Source: CBDCUC01 sp965222485
Lineage (GTDB): Bacteria; Pseudomonadota; Alphaproteobacteria; Rhizobiales; Hyphomicrobiaceae
Direction of reading: 5' to 3'
DNA length: 64,000 nucleotides
NCBI GenBank assembly: GCA_965222485.1
Contig: CBDCUC010000040.1
Span: forward strand, 930,001-994,000
The notes under the pieces were generated by a model. The model had not been told where the DNA came from. It saw only the letters and a list, made by a program, of their open reading frames with translations, and made no database searches. Shown here in pieces: positions 17,791-26,496 of this stretch (position 1 is the first letter of the stretch; the number at the start of each line of letters is the position of its first letter). Made by a program: the position numbers and the translations under genes.

Positions 17791-19364
17791 TGGATCTTCT
17801 GCGCCGCAGTTTAAGACTCTTATTCGATTATTCAGAGGCTGCGCTGGGACGATTCTTCCCGGCTCACTGGAATCCAATTCTCAACCTGGGCGCACTTGGT
17901 TTCTACTTCTTCTGGATCGTTGCGGTCAGCGGCATCTATCTGTTTATATTCTTCGACACCGGCGTTCGTGAAGCCTACGGCTCGGTGGAATACATGACCA
18001 ACGATCAGTGGTATGCGGCCGGTGTCATGCGCTCTCTGCATCGCTATGCGTCAGACGGCATGGTGCTCGTCATGATGCTTCATCTGGTGCGCGAGTTCAG
18101 CTTTGACCGGTATCGCGGTGTGCGATGGTTTAGCTGGGTGTCCGGCATACCGATCATTTTTCTGATCTACATTTCCGGTATAACCGGCTATTGGCTGGTC
18201 TGGGATAAGCTTGGACAATACGTTGCAATAGTCTCTACTGAATGGCTGGACGAGCTTGGCGCTTTCGGCGAATCTGTCGCACGAAATTTCCTGCACGAAG
18301 GCTCTCTTGACGATCGCTTTTTCACACTGATGATCTTCATCCACATTGCGGTGCCGCTCCTTGCCCTGCTCGCCATGTGGATTCATCTGCAACGCGTCAC
18401 CAAGGCACGGGTCAACCCTCCAAGAGGCTTGGCTGTTGGAGTGTTGGCGTCCCTACTGGCCCTGTCTCTCGTCCACCCGGCCGTCAGCCAAGGCCCCGGT
18501 AATCTTGCCGAGGTGCCTGGCAACATCGGATTGGACTGGTTCTACCTGCCGCTTTATCCGCTGCTTGAAAACTGGCCGGGCATGTTGACATGGGGTGCGG
18601 CTGTCGCCTTGACGGTGATCCTCGTCGTAATTCCATGGTTGCCACCTATGCGCCCGCCGCAACCCGCTTCGGTTGACCTTAACAACTGCAACGGTTGCAT
18701 CCGTTGTTTCAACGACTGCCCGTATAGTGCCATCACCATGGTTGAAAGAAGTGATGGTCTGCCGTTTGAGCGCGAGCCCGTCGTAAGCCCGTCGGCCTGC
18801 ACGTCATGCGGCATTTGCGCTGGCTCGTGCCCGACATCCATGCCGTTTCGCCGCGGATCGAACCTCGTTGCAGGCATTGACCTCCCCGACCACACAATGG
18901 CCGATCTGCGAGATGAGATACACGCAGCCGCGGCACCGCTTACTGGTTCTCAGCGCATACTCGTCTTCAGTTGTGAGCCCTGTCTGCCACAGCTCAATGT
19001 TAAGAGCGAAAGCGTGGCAACCGTTCCGCTTCGCTGCATCGGGCAATTGCCGCCTTCGTTCATTGACTACACCTTGGCAAGAGGATTGGTCGATGGGGTA
19101 GCACTGGCCGGCTGCCGTGAAAACAGCTGCTTTTATCGTTTCGGAACGCACTGGACAGACGCCCGCATTGCCCGTACGCGCGACCCTCAGCTGCGCGCCC
19201 GCGTTCCAACCGAACGACTGAAGGTGCTTTGGCTCGGCCGCCGGGGCGCCAAAGAACTTAAACGTTCCCTGTCTGATTTCGCACAATCCCTCGCCACAAA
19301 TAAAACGACCAAGGTCGAACCAGCGAAGCAGCAGTCAGATAGTGAGGAGCAAGTCCATGTCTGA
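17790..19364 (+). CDS. Cytochrome b - 2[4Fe-4S] ferredoxin - MvhD-like fusion
   Basis: A 524-residue fusion. Residues 1-285 form a cytochrome b membrane domain with two histidine pairs, 84/98 and 185/199, each 14 apart as in diheme b6, and LDWFYLPLY in the place of the PEWY motif. Residues 295-350 carry two four-cysteine clusters (Cys300/303/306/310 and 337/340/343/347). Residues 388-470 match the MvhD/FlpD iron-sulfur subunit (FSCEPC, LRCIGQ, GCRENSC). It probably passes electrons between quinone and an iron-sulfur partner for the heme-copper enzyme. The combination is unusual and the direction of flow is unknown. The start overlaps the sco stop. Confidence 0.85.
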   Translation: MDLLRRSLRLLFDYSEAALGRFFPAHWNPILNLGALGFYFFWIVAVSGIYLFIFFDTGVREAYGSVEYMTNDQWYAAGVMRSLHRYASDGMVLVMMLHLVREFSFDRYRGVRWFSWVSGIPIIFLIYISGITGYWLVWDKLGQYVAIVSTEWLDELGAFGESVARNFLHEGSLDDRFFTLMIFIHIAVPLLALLAMWIHLQRVTKARVNPPRGLAVGVLASLLALSLVHPAVSQGPGNLAEVPGNIGLDWFYLPLYPLLENWPGMLTWGAAVALTVILVVIPWLPPMRPPQPASVDLNNCNGCIRCFNDCPYSAITMVERSDGLPFEREPVVSPSACTSCGICAGSCPTSMPFRRGSNLVAGIDLPDHTMADLRDEIHAAAAPLTGSQRILVFSCEPCLPQLNVKSESVATVPLRCIGQLPPSFIDYTLARGLVDGVALAGCRENSCFYRFGTHWTDARIARTRDPQLRARVPTERLKVLWLGRRGAKELKRSLSDFAQSLATNKTTKVEPAKQQSDSEEQVHV

Positions 19365-19860
19365 TGTGATCAGGTTCGCTGGTCAGTTCGCCATATATGC
19401 TGCAATTTGTGCATTCGTCGGTCTGTTTGCCAGCTGGCCGCGTTATGAACAGGTTGAAGCCGGCAATGCGCAAATTAAACTTAGCCTAGCGCACAGCGGT
19501 CAGCGCAAAGAAAAATGTCGCCGGCTTACACCACAGGAAATCGCCAAGCTTCCGCCCTCCGAGCGCCGCCCCAACACCTGCAAACGTGAACGCGTGCCAA
19601 TCCGTATCGCTCTTCTGATCGACGGCGAGGAAGTCTATGATGCGGTTGTCGAGCCTGCCGGATTATCCCGGGATGGGCCAGGGCGGATCTATGAGAAGTT
19701 TATCGTGCCCGCAGGTACCCACGAGATTACGGCCCGCCTGCGCGATACGCCAAAGAGCGAAGGCTTTGACTATGAAAAAAAAGCCAACGTCGAACTAAAG
19801 CCATACCAGAACCTAGCCATTGACTTCAGCGTCGATGAGGGCGGCTTTATCTTTTATTGA
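19357..19860 (+). CDS. Unknown membrane-anchored periplasmic protein of the heme-copper operon
   Basis: A 167-residue protein I do not recognise. It has one N-terminal helix (FAIYAAICAFVGLFASW), a basic CRRLTPQEIAKLPPSERR segment with a second Cys shortly after, and a beta-rich C-terminal domain (VPAGTHEITARLRDT, then ELKPYQNLAIDFSV) that looks like an immunoglobulin or transthyretin fold. The two cysteines (CRRL and NTCKRE, about 17 apart) could form a disulfide or bind metal. It overlaps the fusion gene by eight bases, so a role in assembly or electron transfer of this enzyme is likely. Confidence 0.75.
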   Translation: MSDVIRFAGQFAIYAAICAFVGLFASWPRYEQVEAGNAQIKLSLAHSGQRKEKCRRLTPQEIAKLPPSERRPNTCKRERVPIRIALLIDGEEVYDAVVEPAGLSRDGPGRIYEKFIVPAGTHEITARLRDTPKSEGFDYEKKANVELKPYQNLAIDFSVDEGGFIFY

Positions 19861-19871
19861 TGGGGTGAGTA

Positions 19872-20270
19872 ATGACACTGATCGAATGGCGTAAGGAATT
19901 CGAAACAGGCGTTGCCGAGGTCGATCACGAGCACAAAGAGCTGGTGGACCTTCTTAATGAGTTGCACGCGAAGCTGGGCGCAGGCGCCTCGCAAGATGAG
20001 ATCAGCGCATTTCTCGGCGAGGTGTTCGGCAAAATTTCCGCCCACTTCGCCCTTGAAGAAACGGTCATGCGTAAGCACAAATACGATGAATATCTGGCAC
20101 ACAAAACAGACCACGAAAAGCTCTTGGATGATTTGAGAGACATCATGGACAGCGTCGAGGCAGGCAAGTTTGAAAACTACGAAACCGCGCTGGACACCGC
20201 CGTGCGCGATTGGTTCGTCAATCACTTCAAGACCAAAGACGCCCGCCTGCATCGGCTGTTGGGCGTTTGA
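19872..20270 (+). CDS. Bacteriohemerythrin
   Basis: A 132-residue four-helix protein with the diiron ligand pattern: His in VDHEHKEL, HFALEETVM, HKTDHEKLL and VNHFKTKD. Hemerythrins bind O2 or NO; in denitrifiers they can protect from or deliver NO. It begins 11 bases after the preceding stop with GGGGTGAG before the ATG, so it is probably the last gene of the operon. Oxygen carriage rather than NO handling cannot be excluded. Confidence 0.93.
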   Translation: MTLIEWRKEFETGVAEVDHEHKELVDLLNELHAKLGAGASQDEISAFLGEVFGKISAHFALEETVMRKHKYDEYLAHKTDHEKLLDDLRDIMDSVEAGKFENYETALDTAVRDWFVNHFKTKDARLHRLLGV

Positions 20271-20305
20271 CTACCGACGTTCTGGCCTTGCTGTTATGGT
20301 CTCGC

Positions 20306-20713
20306 CTAATAGTCGACAAACCGGTCCGCCGAACCCGGTGGCGGCAGGAAGCAGCTTTTCTTGTGTCCAAACCACCGGTAGCGGCGGCGCGCGATAGCCG
20401 TGTAGAAATAGTCGCGAATGAAGCGTGGGAAAATTCTAATGAGTCTCAACCAGGATACAGGCGGATTGAGATGGCCGAGAACAACCAAGAAAGCGTCGGA
20501 TTTCGTGTGCGGCCGACCATTTTCGACAACCAAGTAAGTTTCGTTTAAATCGTCCTTCGTAAGTCCATGGTCGGAGGCAATCTTGAGCCCCGTCGCAGAC
20601 CAAGCACTCACAAATTGCAAAGTGGGAGCGCGTTCATGGCGCAGGACGAAATGCACCAAGCCGCTGCACAAGACGCAGTCCGTATCAAAAATGACTTGCG
20701 TAGGCCACTGCAT
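20306..20713 (-). CDS. DCC-family thiol-disulfide oxidoreductase (DUF393)
   Basis: A 135-residue protein beginning with MQWPTQVIFDTDCVLCSGLV. The DxxCxxC motif near the N-terminus defines the DCC family, a thioredoxin-like fold of unknown partner. The middle segment DAFLVVLGHLNPPVSWLRLI and the C-terminal basic RRRYRWFGHKKSCFLP are family-typical. I chose the ATG at 20713; a TTG at 20791 would add 26 residues with no better ribosome site. It converges on the hemerythrin gene. Confidence 0.82.
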   Translation of the reverse strand: MQWPTQVIFDTDCVLCSGLVHFVLRHERAPTLQFVSAWSATGLKIASDHGLTKDDLNETYLVVENGRPHTKSDAFLVVLGHLNPPVSWLRLIRIFPRFIRDYFYTAIARRRYRWFGHKKSCFLPPPGSADRFVDY

Positions 20714-20960
20714 GGCGGAACCAGAAATTCTGGACGAGATGGTTTGATCAGGATTGAGATTGACACATCGCTGGAGCCGAATCGAGGACAACGCGCTCGC
20801 ACTTGCGATTTAAGCGCGGCCACAATTGGCATGCATGGATTTTGTGAGCGAGCGGCCTCTTGAGGTCCCAACCGCGCCATTCCTGATGCCCCGCGAACCT
20901 CAAGCAGAAGTCAACCGGGCTAAACGCGAGGCCTCTAACCGCGCCAACGCCTGTTTTCGC

Positions 20961-21125
20961 TTAAAACGCAGCCACGAGATCGGTGCCGAACAGCGTGGTA
21001 AGTGCGGCCTCTAAGGACTGCAGACTTGCAACGATGCCCAAGGCAATGAATGTGGCGATCAGCCCATATTCAATTGCCGTGGCGCCGCTCTCGTCGGCGC
21101 AAAAGGACTTCATCAATTTCAACAT
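20961..21125 (-). CDS. flp: Flp/PilA type IVb pilin
   Basis: A 54-residue pilin: short basic leader MLKLMKSFCADESGATAIEY, the processing region GATAIEYGL with Glu at +5, and one hydrophobic helix. AGGAGACCGGCA precedes the ATG. It forms tight-adherence pili when exported by a Tad system, but no tad/cpa genes are in this window, so it is an orphan copy here. Confidence 0.93.
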   Translation of the reverse strand: MLKLMKSFCADESGATAIEYGLIATFIALGIVASLQSLEAALTTLFGTDLVAAF

Positions 21126-21592
21126 TGCCGGTCTCCTGTGAGACATTCCGCGCCCGCACCCATTTCTCGCAACAACACGCCAAACCGATCCGGGTAACTG
21201 GCGCTGAACATACAATTGGCCCATTGCCGTAAATCGACCATTAAGACGACGGCCAGGCATAAGCGCTTTAGCAGCTGAAACGGGCTTCGAGGTTAATGTT
21301 GGGTTGATGCATAGGGCAGCCAGTCACAGTCCTCGTGGGTTCTGGTCACGCATCCCTATCGCCATACGCCAATGCACACGAAAAAATCTCTGCTCCACCG
21401 GCCGGAAAAAAGCGCCATCAATAGTAATGCGCCGGCGACCGCCATATTGCACCGCAGCGTTATGCGCATGCGGTCACCAGGTCCTCAGTTCAAGCATTGT
21501 GGGCATGGCGCTGGGCCCAATCCGGTGTTAGCTTCCGTCGGATTTTTTTTAAAGCTCTCATGCTTTGCCAAGTAATCGATGGAGAATCACTG
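21126..21592. other. Intergenic between the pilin and the methyltransferase
   Basis: About 470 bases with divergent genes on either side. Only short unconvincing frames. Presumably two promoters; none was resolved with confidence. Confidence 0.4.
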
Positions 21593-22327
21593 ATGGGCCG
21601 TTTGTTCATACTCTTGTTCGGGTTGATTTCTTATGCGATCGCAATGGCGAGCCTCGTCTACGCCGTCGGATTCATCGGAAATATTTATGTCCCCAAATCC
21701 ATTGATACGGGCCAGGCCTCACCGCTTGCCGACGCCTTGATCATCAATGTTCTGCTGCTCGGGCTGTTTGCCGTGCAGCACAGCGTCATGGCGCGACCTG
21801 CTTTCAAGTCGTTCTGGACGCGTCTCATCCCGCCGGCTGCCGAACGCAGTATGTATGTCTTATTGAGCGGCCTAATCCTGTGGCTCATGTTCTGGCAGTG
21901 GCGCCCAATCACGGCCGAGATCTGGCGGGTTGAAAACGAAACGGCGGCCCTTGCCATATGGGCTCTTTATTTCGTTGGCTGGGCCATCGTTGTCTCAAGC
22001 ACGTTTTTGATCAGTCACACCGATCTCTTTGGCTTGAAGCAGGTGTTCCAAAACTGGGCCGGCAAGCCGCAGGAACAGCCGGAATTCAAGAAGCCATTTC
22101 TCTACAAGTTTGTGCGCCATCCGATTTACTTCGGCATGCTGCTGGTCTTCTGGGCGGCCCCCGTCATGACGTTGGGTCACTTGGTGTTCTCGGTCGCGAC
22201 GAGCGGATACATCCTGATCGGCGCCTGGTTGGAAGAGCGCGATTTGACGACGGTGTTTGGTGACAAATACCGCGAATACCGCCGACAAGTCGCGATGCTG
22301 ATCCCATTGCCGCGTCGTAAGTCATGA
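21593..22327 (+). CDS. MddA/NnrU-like membrane methyltransferase
   Basis: A 244-residue protein with about six helices and the C-terminal SAM-binding signature of isoprenylcysteine-methyltransferase relatives: KFVRHPIYFGMLLVFW and EERDLTTVFGDKYREYRR. It best fits methanethiol S-methyltransferase (MddA), which makes dimethylsulfide. NnrU, a denitrification-linked relative, is an alternative because of the nearby nir and heme-copper genes. GGAGAA lies eight bases before the ATG at 21593. Confidence 0.82.
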   Translation: MGRLFILLFGLISYAIAMASLVYAVGFIGNIYVPKSIDTGQASPLADALIINVLLLGLFAVQHSVMARPAFKSFWTRLIPPAAERSMYVLLSGLILWLMFWQWRPITAEIWRVENETAALAIWALYFVGWAIVVSSTFLISHTDLFGLKQVFQNWAGKPQEQPEFKKPFLYKFVRHPIYFGMLLVFWAAPVMTLGHLVFSVATSGYILIGAWLEERDLTTVFGDKYREYRRQVAMLIPLPRRKS

Positions 22328-22373
22328 GGCGGGCGGTGACACCGTGGCAGATCTCGCCTGCACGCAGGTTGGG

Positions 22374-23225
22374 CTAAGACGGAAGGACGTCGTATTTGCC
22401 GTCAGCACGGACGTAGATGATGCACTCTTCTTCCGTTTTGCAGGAGACTTGGTGCACCGTCTTTCCCTCCGAGCCGAAGTAACTGCCCGGCTCCAGTTTT
22501 TTCACCTCAGATCGGCCCGACGGCTGGTAGTCGATCCGGCCCTGGATTACGACGGCACGGAGGGCTGAGCCATGGCTCCGTACCTTTCCGACAAATCCAG
22601 CTGGTAGCTTGACAAGGGTCCCGGTCAACGCACCCTCCTGCGGTTTCCCCCAAAGATAGGCAAGCTTCGGTCCAGTGGCAGAGGCTGGCGTTCCGAACTG
22701 ATCGACCCAAACAACATTGGATGCGTCGACGTTAATTGGCCTTTCTCCACGATCAAACCCGTCTTTGGGTGGACGGACGAGATACGGACCTGTGTCAATC
22801 TCTATGTATGCCAAGTTAGTGGAACCCTTGGCAGCGGTGATGTGCACTTCCCCAGCTGGCTGCGTCCAAAAGGAACCCGTCGGCATCCACATCTTCTCCG
22901 CCTTCGGGTCGTCGTTGTGAACGAGGCCGCTAATAACCACTCCGCGGTAGGTGATATTGTGAATGTGAGGGGGCGACGAGAATCCGTCCGCAAACCTAAC
23001 GAGAAAGCCTGACGGACCGGAGCCAGTGCGATCGCCCCAAAGTTTGCCAGCCTTCGGGCTCTTGTCGCCGCGGGCGGGGTTAAGCGGCCCCCATTTGACT
23101 TGGGATGTCAAGACGACCTGGTTGGCCGCTGGCTCATGACCGGTGCCTTGGGAGGCGACGTGCGCGCTACACCAGGCAGTTATGAGTAGTGTTAGTGCGA
23201 GTGATAAAGACGTTCTCTTGCCCAT
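22374..23225 (-). CDS. Exported DUF4437 cupin protein
   Basis: A 283-residue protein with a signal peptide (about 1-27) and two cupin halves. The first has PPHIHNITYRGVVISGLVHN with two histidines of a metal site, the second HGSALRAVVIQGRIDY and LEPGSYFGSEG. Function of DUF4437 proteins is not established. The ATG at 23225 is chosen over an upstream TTG. It converges on the methyltransferase gene with about 45 bases between. Confidence 0.8.
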   Translation of the reverse strand: MGKRTSLSLALTLLITAWCSAHVASQGTGHEPAANQVVLTSQVKWGPLNPARGDKSPKAGKLWGDRTGSGPSGFLVRFADGFSSPPHIHNITYRGVVISGLVHNDDPKAEKMWMPTGSFWTQPAGEVHITAAKGSTNLAYIEIDTGPYLVRPPKDGFDRGERPINVDASNVVWVDQFGTPASATGPKLAYLWGKPQEGALTGTLVKLPAGFVGKVRSHGSALRAVVIQGRIDYQPSGRSEVKKLEPGSYFGSEGKTVHQVSCKTEEECIIYVRADGKYDVLPS

Positions 23226-23368
23226 AACAATTACTCGCTTTGTCAACGCGTGGCTTGCGTGCGAATGACATTACATGAGGGAATGCGCAACCATTGATAC
23301 GACATTGGCTTTTGCGCAGTCTTGAATAATATTTGAACGTCCGCCTTGCGCCGCTGTGCCGCCCCGCC

Positions 23369-24736
23369 TTATGCAGGCGCCGCTGCGCGTGGTTTGCGCC
23401 GCCGCACCCTTTGCGGTTTGCCACCAGGCGCACCCGATTGACCACCGCGATAGTTCGATGGCCGCTTCGACTTAGGTCGGTTGCGCCTGCTTTCGGAGGC
23501 CGGACGTGCCGCTTCACCAGCGCGTTGGCTGCGCTTGCCCTTTGCGCTGGAAGATTTTGCATCTCCCGTACGCTGGTCACCGTTGCGCTTATCTGCAACA
23601 AGCGATGCATCACCCCGCCGGTCCTCGCTTGTGATCCTTTTGCGTATCACGCGCTCAATGTCGCGCAAGTGGGGGCGCTCGTCGCTGCTGCAAAACGATA
23701 TCGCCACACCATCCGCACCGGCCCGCGCCGTGCGTCCGATCCGGTGCACATAACTTTCCGGAATGTTGGGCAGCTCGAAGTTCACGACATGGGTCACATC
23801 ATCGATGTCGATGCCGCGAGCCGCAATATCGGTCGCTACGAGACCGCGAATGCGCCCGTCGCGAAACGCCTTCAGTGCATTTTGCCGTTGGCCCTGGGTC
23901 TTGTTGCCGTGAATCGCCGCAACCTTGATGCCCGCTGTCGCAAGCTTGCGCGCGACTTTGTCGGCCCCGCGTTTTGTGCGCGTAAACACAATCGCGCGCT
24001 CCATAGCCGGATCGGCAAAGAGCTCAGCCAGCAGAGCGTTCTTCTTCGGCTGTTCAACGTGGATGACGCTTTGATTGACGCGGTCTGCTGTTTTTGCCTG
24101 GGGCGTTACGGAAACGCGAAGGGGATTGCGCAACATTTCAGAGGCCAGCTTGTCGATTTCACGCGGCATCGTTGCGGAGAAAAATAAAGTCTGCCGCCGC
24201 GGTGAAAGTTTGCTCACGATTTGACGGATCGGCCGGATAAAGCCCATGTCGAGCATCTGGTCAGCTTCATCCAGCACAAGTATTTCCGTGCCGGTGAGCG
24301 TGATGGTTCCTTGCTGGAGATGGTCGATAAGCCGACCGGGTGTCGCAACGATGCAGTCAACGCCGCGCCGCATCGCGTTGACCTGCGGCCGGTTCGCAAC
24401 GCCGCCGAAAATCGTGGCGATGCGAATGTTTGAGCTGGCGCCGTATGTCTTGAAGCTTTGTGCAATCTGGCTCGCCAATTCACGCGTGGGCGACAGCACA
24501 AGCACGCGGCAACCTTTCGGCTGCGGTTGTTTGGGATCTGCGGCAAGCCGATGCAGGATCGGTAGCGCGAACGCCGCCGTCTTGCCCGTGCCGGTTTGTG
24601 CAATGCCCAGAATGTCACGGGCTTTGAGCACGCCTGGAATGGCCTGTGCCTGTATCGGCGTCGGCGCCGAATAGCCTTGGGATTTGAGTGTAGAGAGAAG
24701 GTTTGCGTTCAAACCTAAGTCGGAAAATGTCGCCAA
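23369..24736 (-). CDS. rhlE: DEAD-box RNA helicase, RhlE type
   Basis: A 455-residue ATP-dependent RNA helicase. In order: Q motif (TFSDLG, PTPIQAQAIP), AQTGTGKT, PTRELA, DEAD, SAT, RGIDIDDV and HRIGRTARAG, then a basic low-complexity tail rich in Arg, Lys, Ser and Gly (about 365-455) for RNA binding. The start is a TTG at 24736 with AAGAGA upstream; no ATG is available near the expected N-terminus, and longer forms reach into untypical sequence. Such helicases act in ribosome assembly and cold adaptation. Confidence 0.92.
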   Translation of the reverse strand: MATFSDLGLNANLLSTLKSQGYSAPTPIQAQAIPGVLKARDILGIAQTGTGKTAAFALPILHRLAADPKQPQPKGCRVLVLSPTRELASQIAQSFKTYGASSNIRIATIFGGVANRPQVNAMRRGVDCIVATPGRLIDHLQQGTITLTGTEILVLDEADQMLDMGFIRPIRQIVSKLSPRRQTLFFSATMPREIDKLASEMLRNPLRVSVTPQAKTADRVNQSVIHVEQPKKNALLAELFADPAMERAIVFTRTKRGADKVARKLATAGIKVAAIHGNKTQGQRQNALKAFRDGRIRGLVATDIAARGIDIDDVTHVVNFELPNIPESYVHRIGRTARAGADGVAISFCSSDERPHLRDIERVIRKRITSEDRRGDASLVADKRNGDQRTGDAKSSSAKGKRSQRAGEAARPASESRRNRPKSKRPSNYRGGQSGAPGGKPQRVRRRKPRAAAPA

Positions 24737-25339
24737 TTGAATCTCTTTCGCATGCCGCCGCACGTGTGTATCGCCCAGACAAAAAAGCCCGGGCGCGCTG
24801 GCGCGGCAAATAGGTATAAGGCGCCCCGCGTGGCCTGGGTGCCGATGGAAGGGAGGTATAAAAGCGCTCAACAGGAGACAATCGACAGGCGATACGCTTA
24901 GACAAGCTCAGGCCCTGAATGGATGTCTTTACACGCGGCTGGAGCGCCGATGGCCGCCCGACGAATTCGAGCGAAGCATGCTTATGTCATGCTGCACCGC
25001 AAAAAGCAAGCGTCGTCGGCTGTGCGTTCATAGTGCAGGAACTGCGGACTGTCGGCGCGGCACGTTCTGCCACGTACACCGTGTTTCCGCTCTTGAGTAG
25101 AATGCGGACAGCAGTGTGACAGCCCAAATGGCGGGCACACGGAGCTTGCCGCTCCGAACGCCGTCCGGATATGCTCCAATCGCGTACGAAGGGCCACGGA
25201 GACAACGGGCCATGTTGGACGGCTCCGCCTCTCATATTCACGGTCGCAATTGGGGGGCTGCGGGTAGTGCAGGAGTATATGAATCCGAATTAGCCCGAAC
25301 ACGCGAGGGCCCGTTGCGTCTGCGGTGAGCCGCTATTCC
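24737..25339. other. Leader region of the helicase gene and intergenic space
   Basis: About 600 bases upstream of the helicase start. Several short overlapping frames exist but none has a domain or steady coding character. A long 5' leader is common for cold-responsive helicase genes; I see no specific cold-shock element. Confidence 0.35.
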
Positions 25340-26131
25340 CTACACCATTTTTCGTCGAGCGCTTCGAACTGCTAGCGAATACAGCTTTTGACCTAGCCAT
25401 GTAGGCTTCAACACAAACAACTCGCGCTCATCCTGCCCCGTCCAACCCCTTTGAACAAGGTCGGGCGACTTGGCTGCTCCCGAGACTAGGCCGAGCACAT
25501 CAAGCTTCTGGACGGTTTCGTGCTCTCCATGGATATCACGAATGCTTAGCCTGGGTTCCGTGCCCTCGTATTCGTTGCCCACGGCCTGGGCGGATAGACC
25601 CTCCGTCACGAATATATCAAGATATGCAAACGTATACGCATCCCAATGCTCTTTTGGCTGAAAGCTCAGATCGTAGATCACCTCGAATGCTTTGGCGGAC
25701 TCCGGCTCCATTCTGCGCAAAGCATCGACAATGAACAAATCTTCATTACTTGGTCCTGATTTCGGATCCAGGCAATTCGCCAGCAGGCTTGCCCACATTT
25801 TTTGAATGCTTTCATCAGACTCTTTGCTAGCCTGTTCTGACCATTCAATGAAGAATTTGGGTGATATCTTTCTTCCTGTGGCTTCGTAGCCTAGATTTTT
25901 GGCGATCTCCTTTGTCTTTTGTTCGAGAGCCATCCAGTTCTGCACTCGATAATGTCGGAGCCAATCGCCGCCAGCGGCGCCAATTAGATCTTCTGGTGCC
26001 GATCCTAGAATCTTGGCGAAGTACGTTCCTGCTTTGGTGGCAAGCTCTACTATCGCACGTGATTTCCCCGCTACATTGTTCTTGCTGGTAGCGCCTGCAG
26101 ATCGACTGGCAGAGGATTTCTTTTTTGCCAT
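25340..26131 (-). CDS. Abi-alpha-like protein (DUF4393)
   Basis: A 263-residue soluble protein. The core GGDWLRHYRVQNWMALEQKT (54-73) followed by PKFFIEWSEQASKESDESIQKMWASLLANCLDP resembles the Abi-alpha/DUF4393 family, known from the abortive-infection locus of lactococci and common in defence islands. The first 25 residues are basic and Ser/Ala rich. It stands alone, with unrelated neighbours. No known toxic or enzymatic motif is visible. Confidence 0.7.
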   Translation of the reverse strand: MAKKKSSASRSAGATSKNNVAGKSRAIVELATKAGTYFAKILGSAPEDLIGAAGGDWLRHYRVQNWMALEQKTKEIAKNLGYEATGRKISPKFFIEWSEQASKESDESIQKMWASLLANCLDPKSGPSNEDLFIVDALRRMEPESAKAFEVIYDLSFQPKEHWDAYTFAYLDIFVTEGLSAQAVGNEYEGTEPRLSIRDIHGEHETVQKLDVLGLVSGAAKSPDLVQRGWTGQDERELFVLKPTWLGQKLYSLAVRSARRKMV

Positions 26132-26496
26132 TTGTCCTTCCTATTCGGCAATCTGCGACGATGTCGGCACCTCATCAGTAGCTCACCCTTCGGGAACCAG
26201 AGTGCCGACACAAAGGTGCACTGAAATTCATGCCGAAGGGATACAATGAAAGTACCCGCTTCCGGTGGCGATCGACCGTCAATGCAGATGGACGACGGTC
26301 GATGTGGGTCAGACTCGTCGGGTAGCTGCGTCCGCAAACCTTCCGCTATCCTATCAATGAACTGCCATCAGGCAAGTATCTGATCTTCGATCCGGTCACT
26401 CACCCTATTGGCCCCCTCTCGGACAAGCGCCGCCTTACTGCTTCCGAGTGCCGAGCGGACATGCACTCTCAGATCTCGGCACGCAGCCACGTCCAC
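26132..26496. other. Intergenic with a perfect inverted repeat
   Basis: About 365 bases between the Abi-alpha-like gene and the hydrolase gene. The only structure seen is the inverted repeat at 26271-26303, listed separately. Confidence 0.4.
26271..26303. repeat. Ten-base perfect inverted repeat
   Basis: ATCGACCGTC and GACGGTCGAT, separated by 13 bases. No T-run follows on either strand, so it may be an operator or a transcript stem for the Abi-alpha-like gene transcribed leftwards from here. Confidence 0.5.

Noticed and set aside
24919..25119. Small frame upstream of the helicase gene
   Set aside because: Several frames compete over the same bases and none has a ribosome site; more likely a leader.
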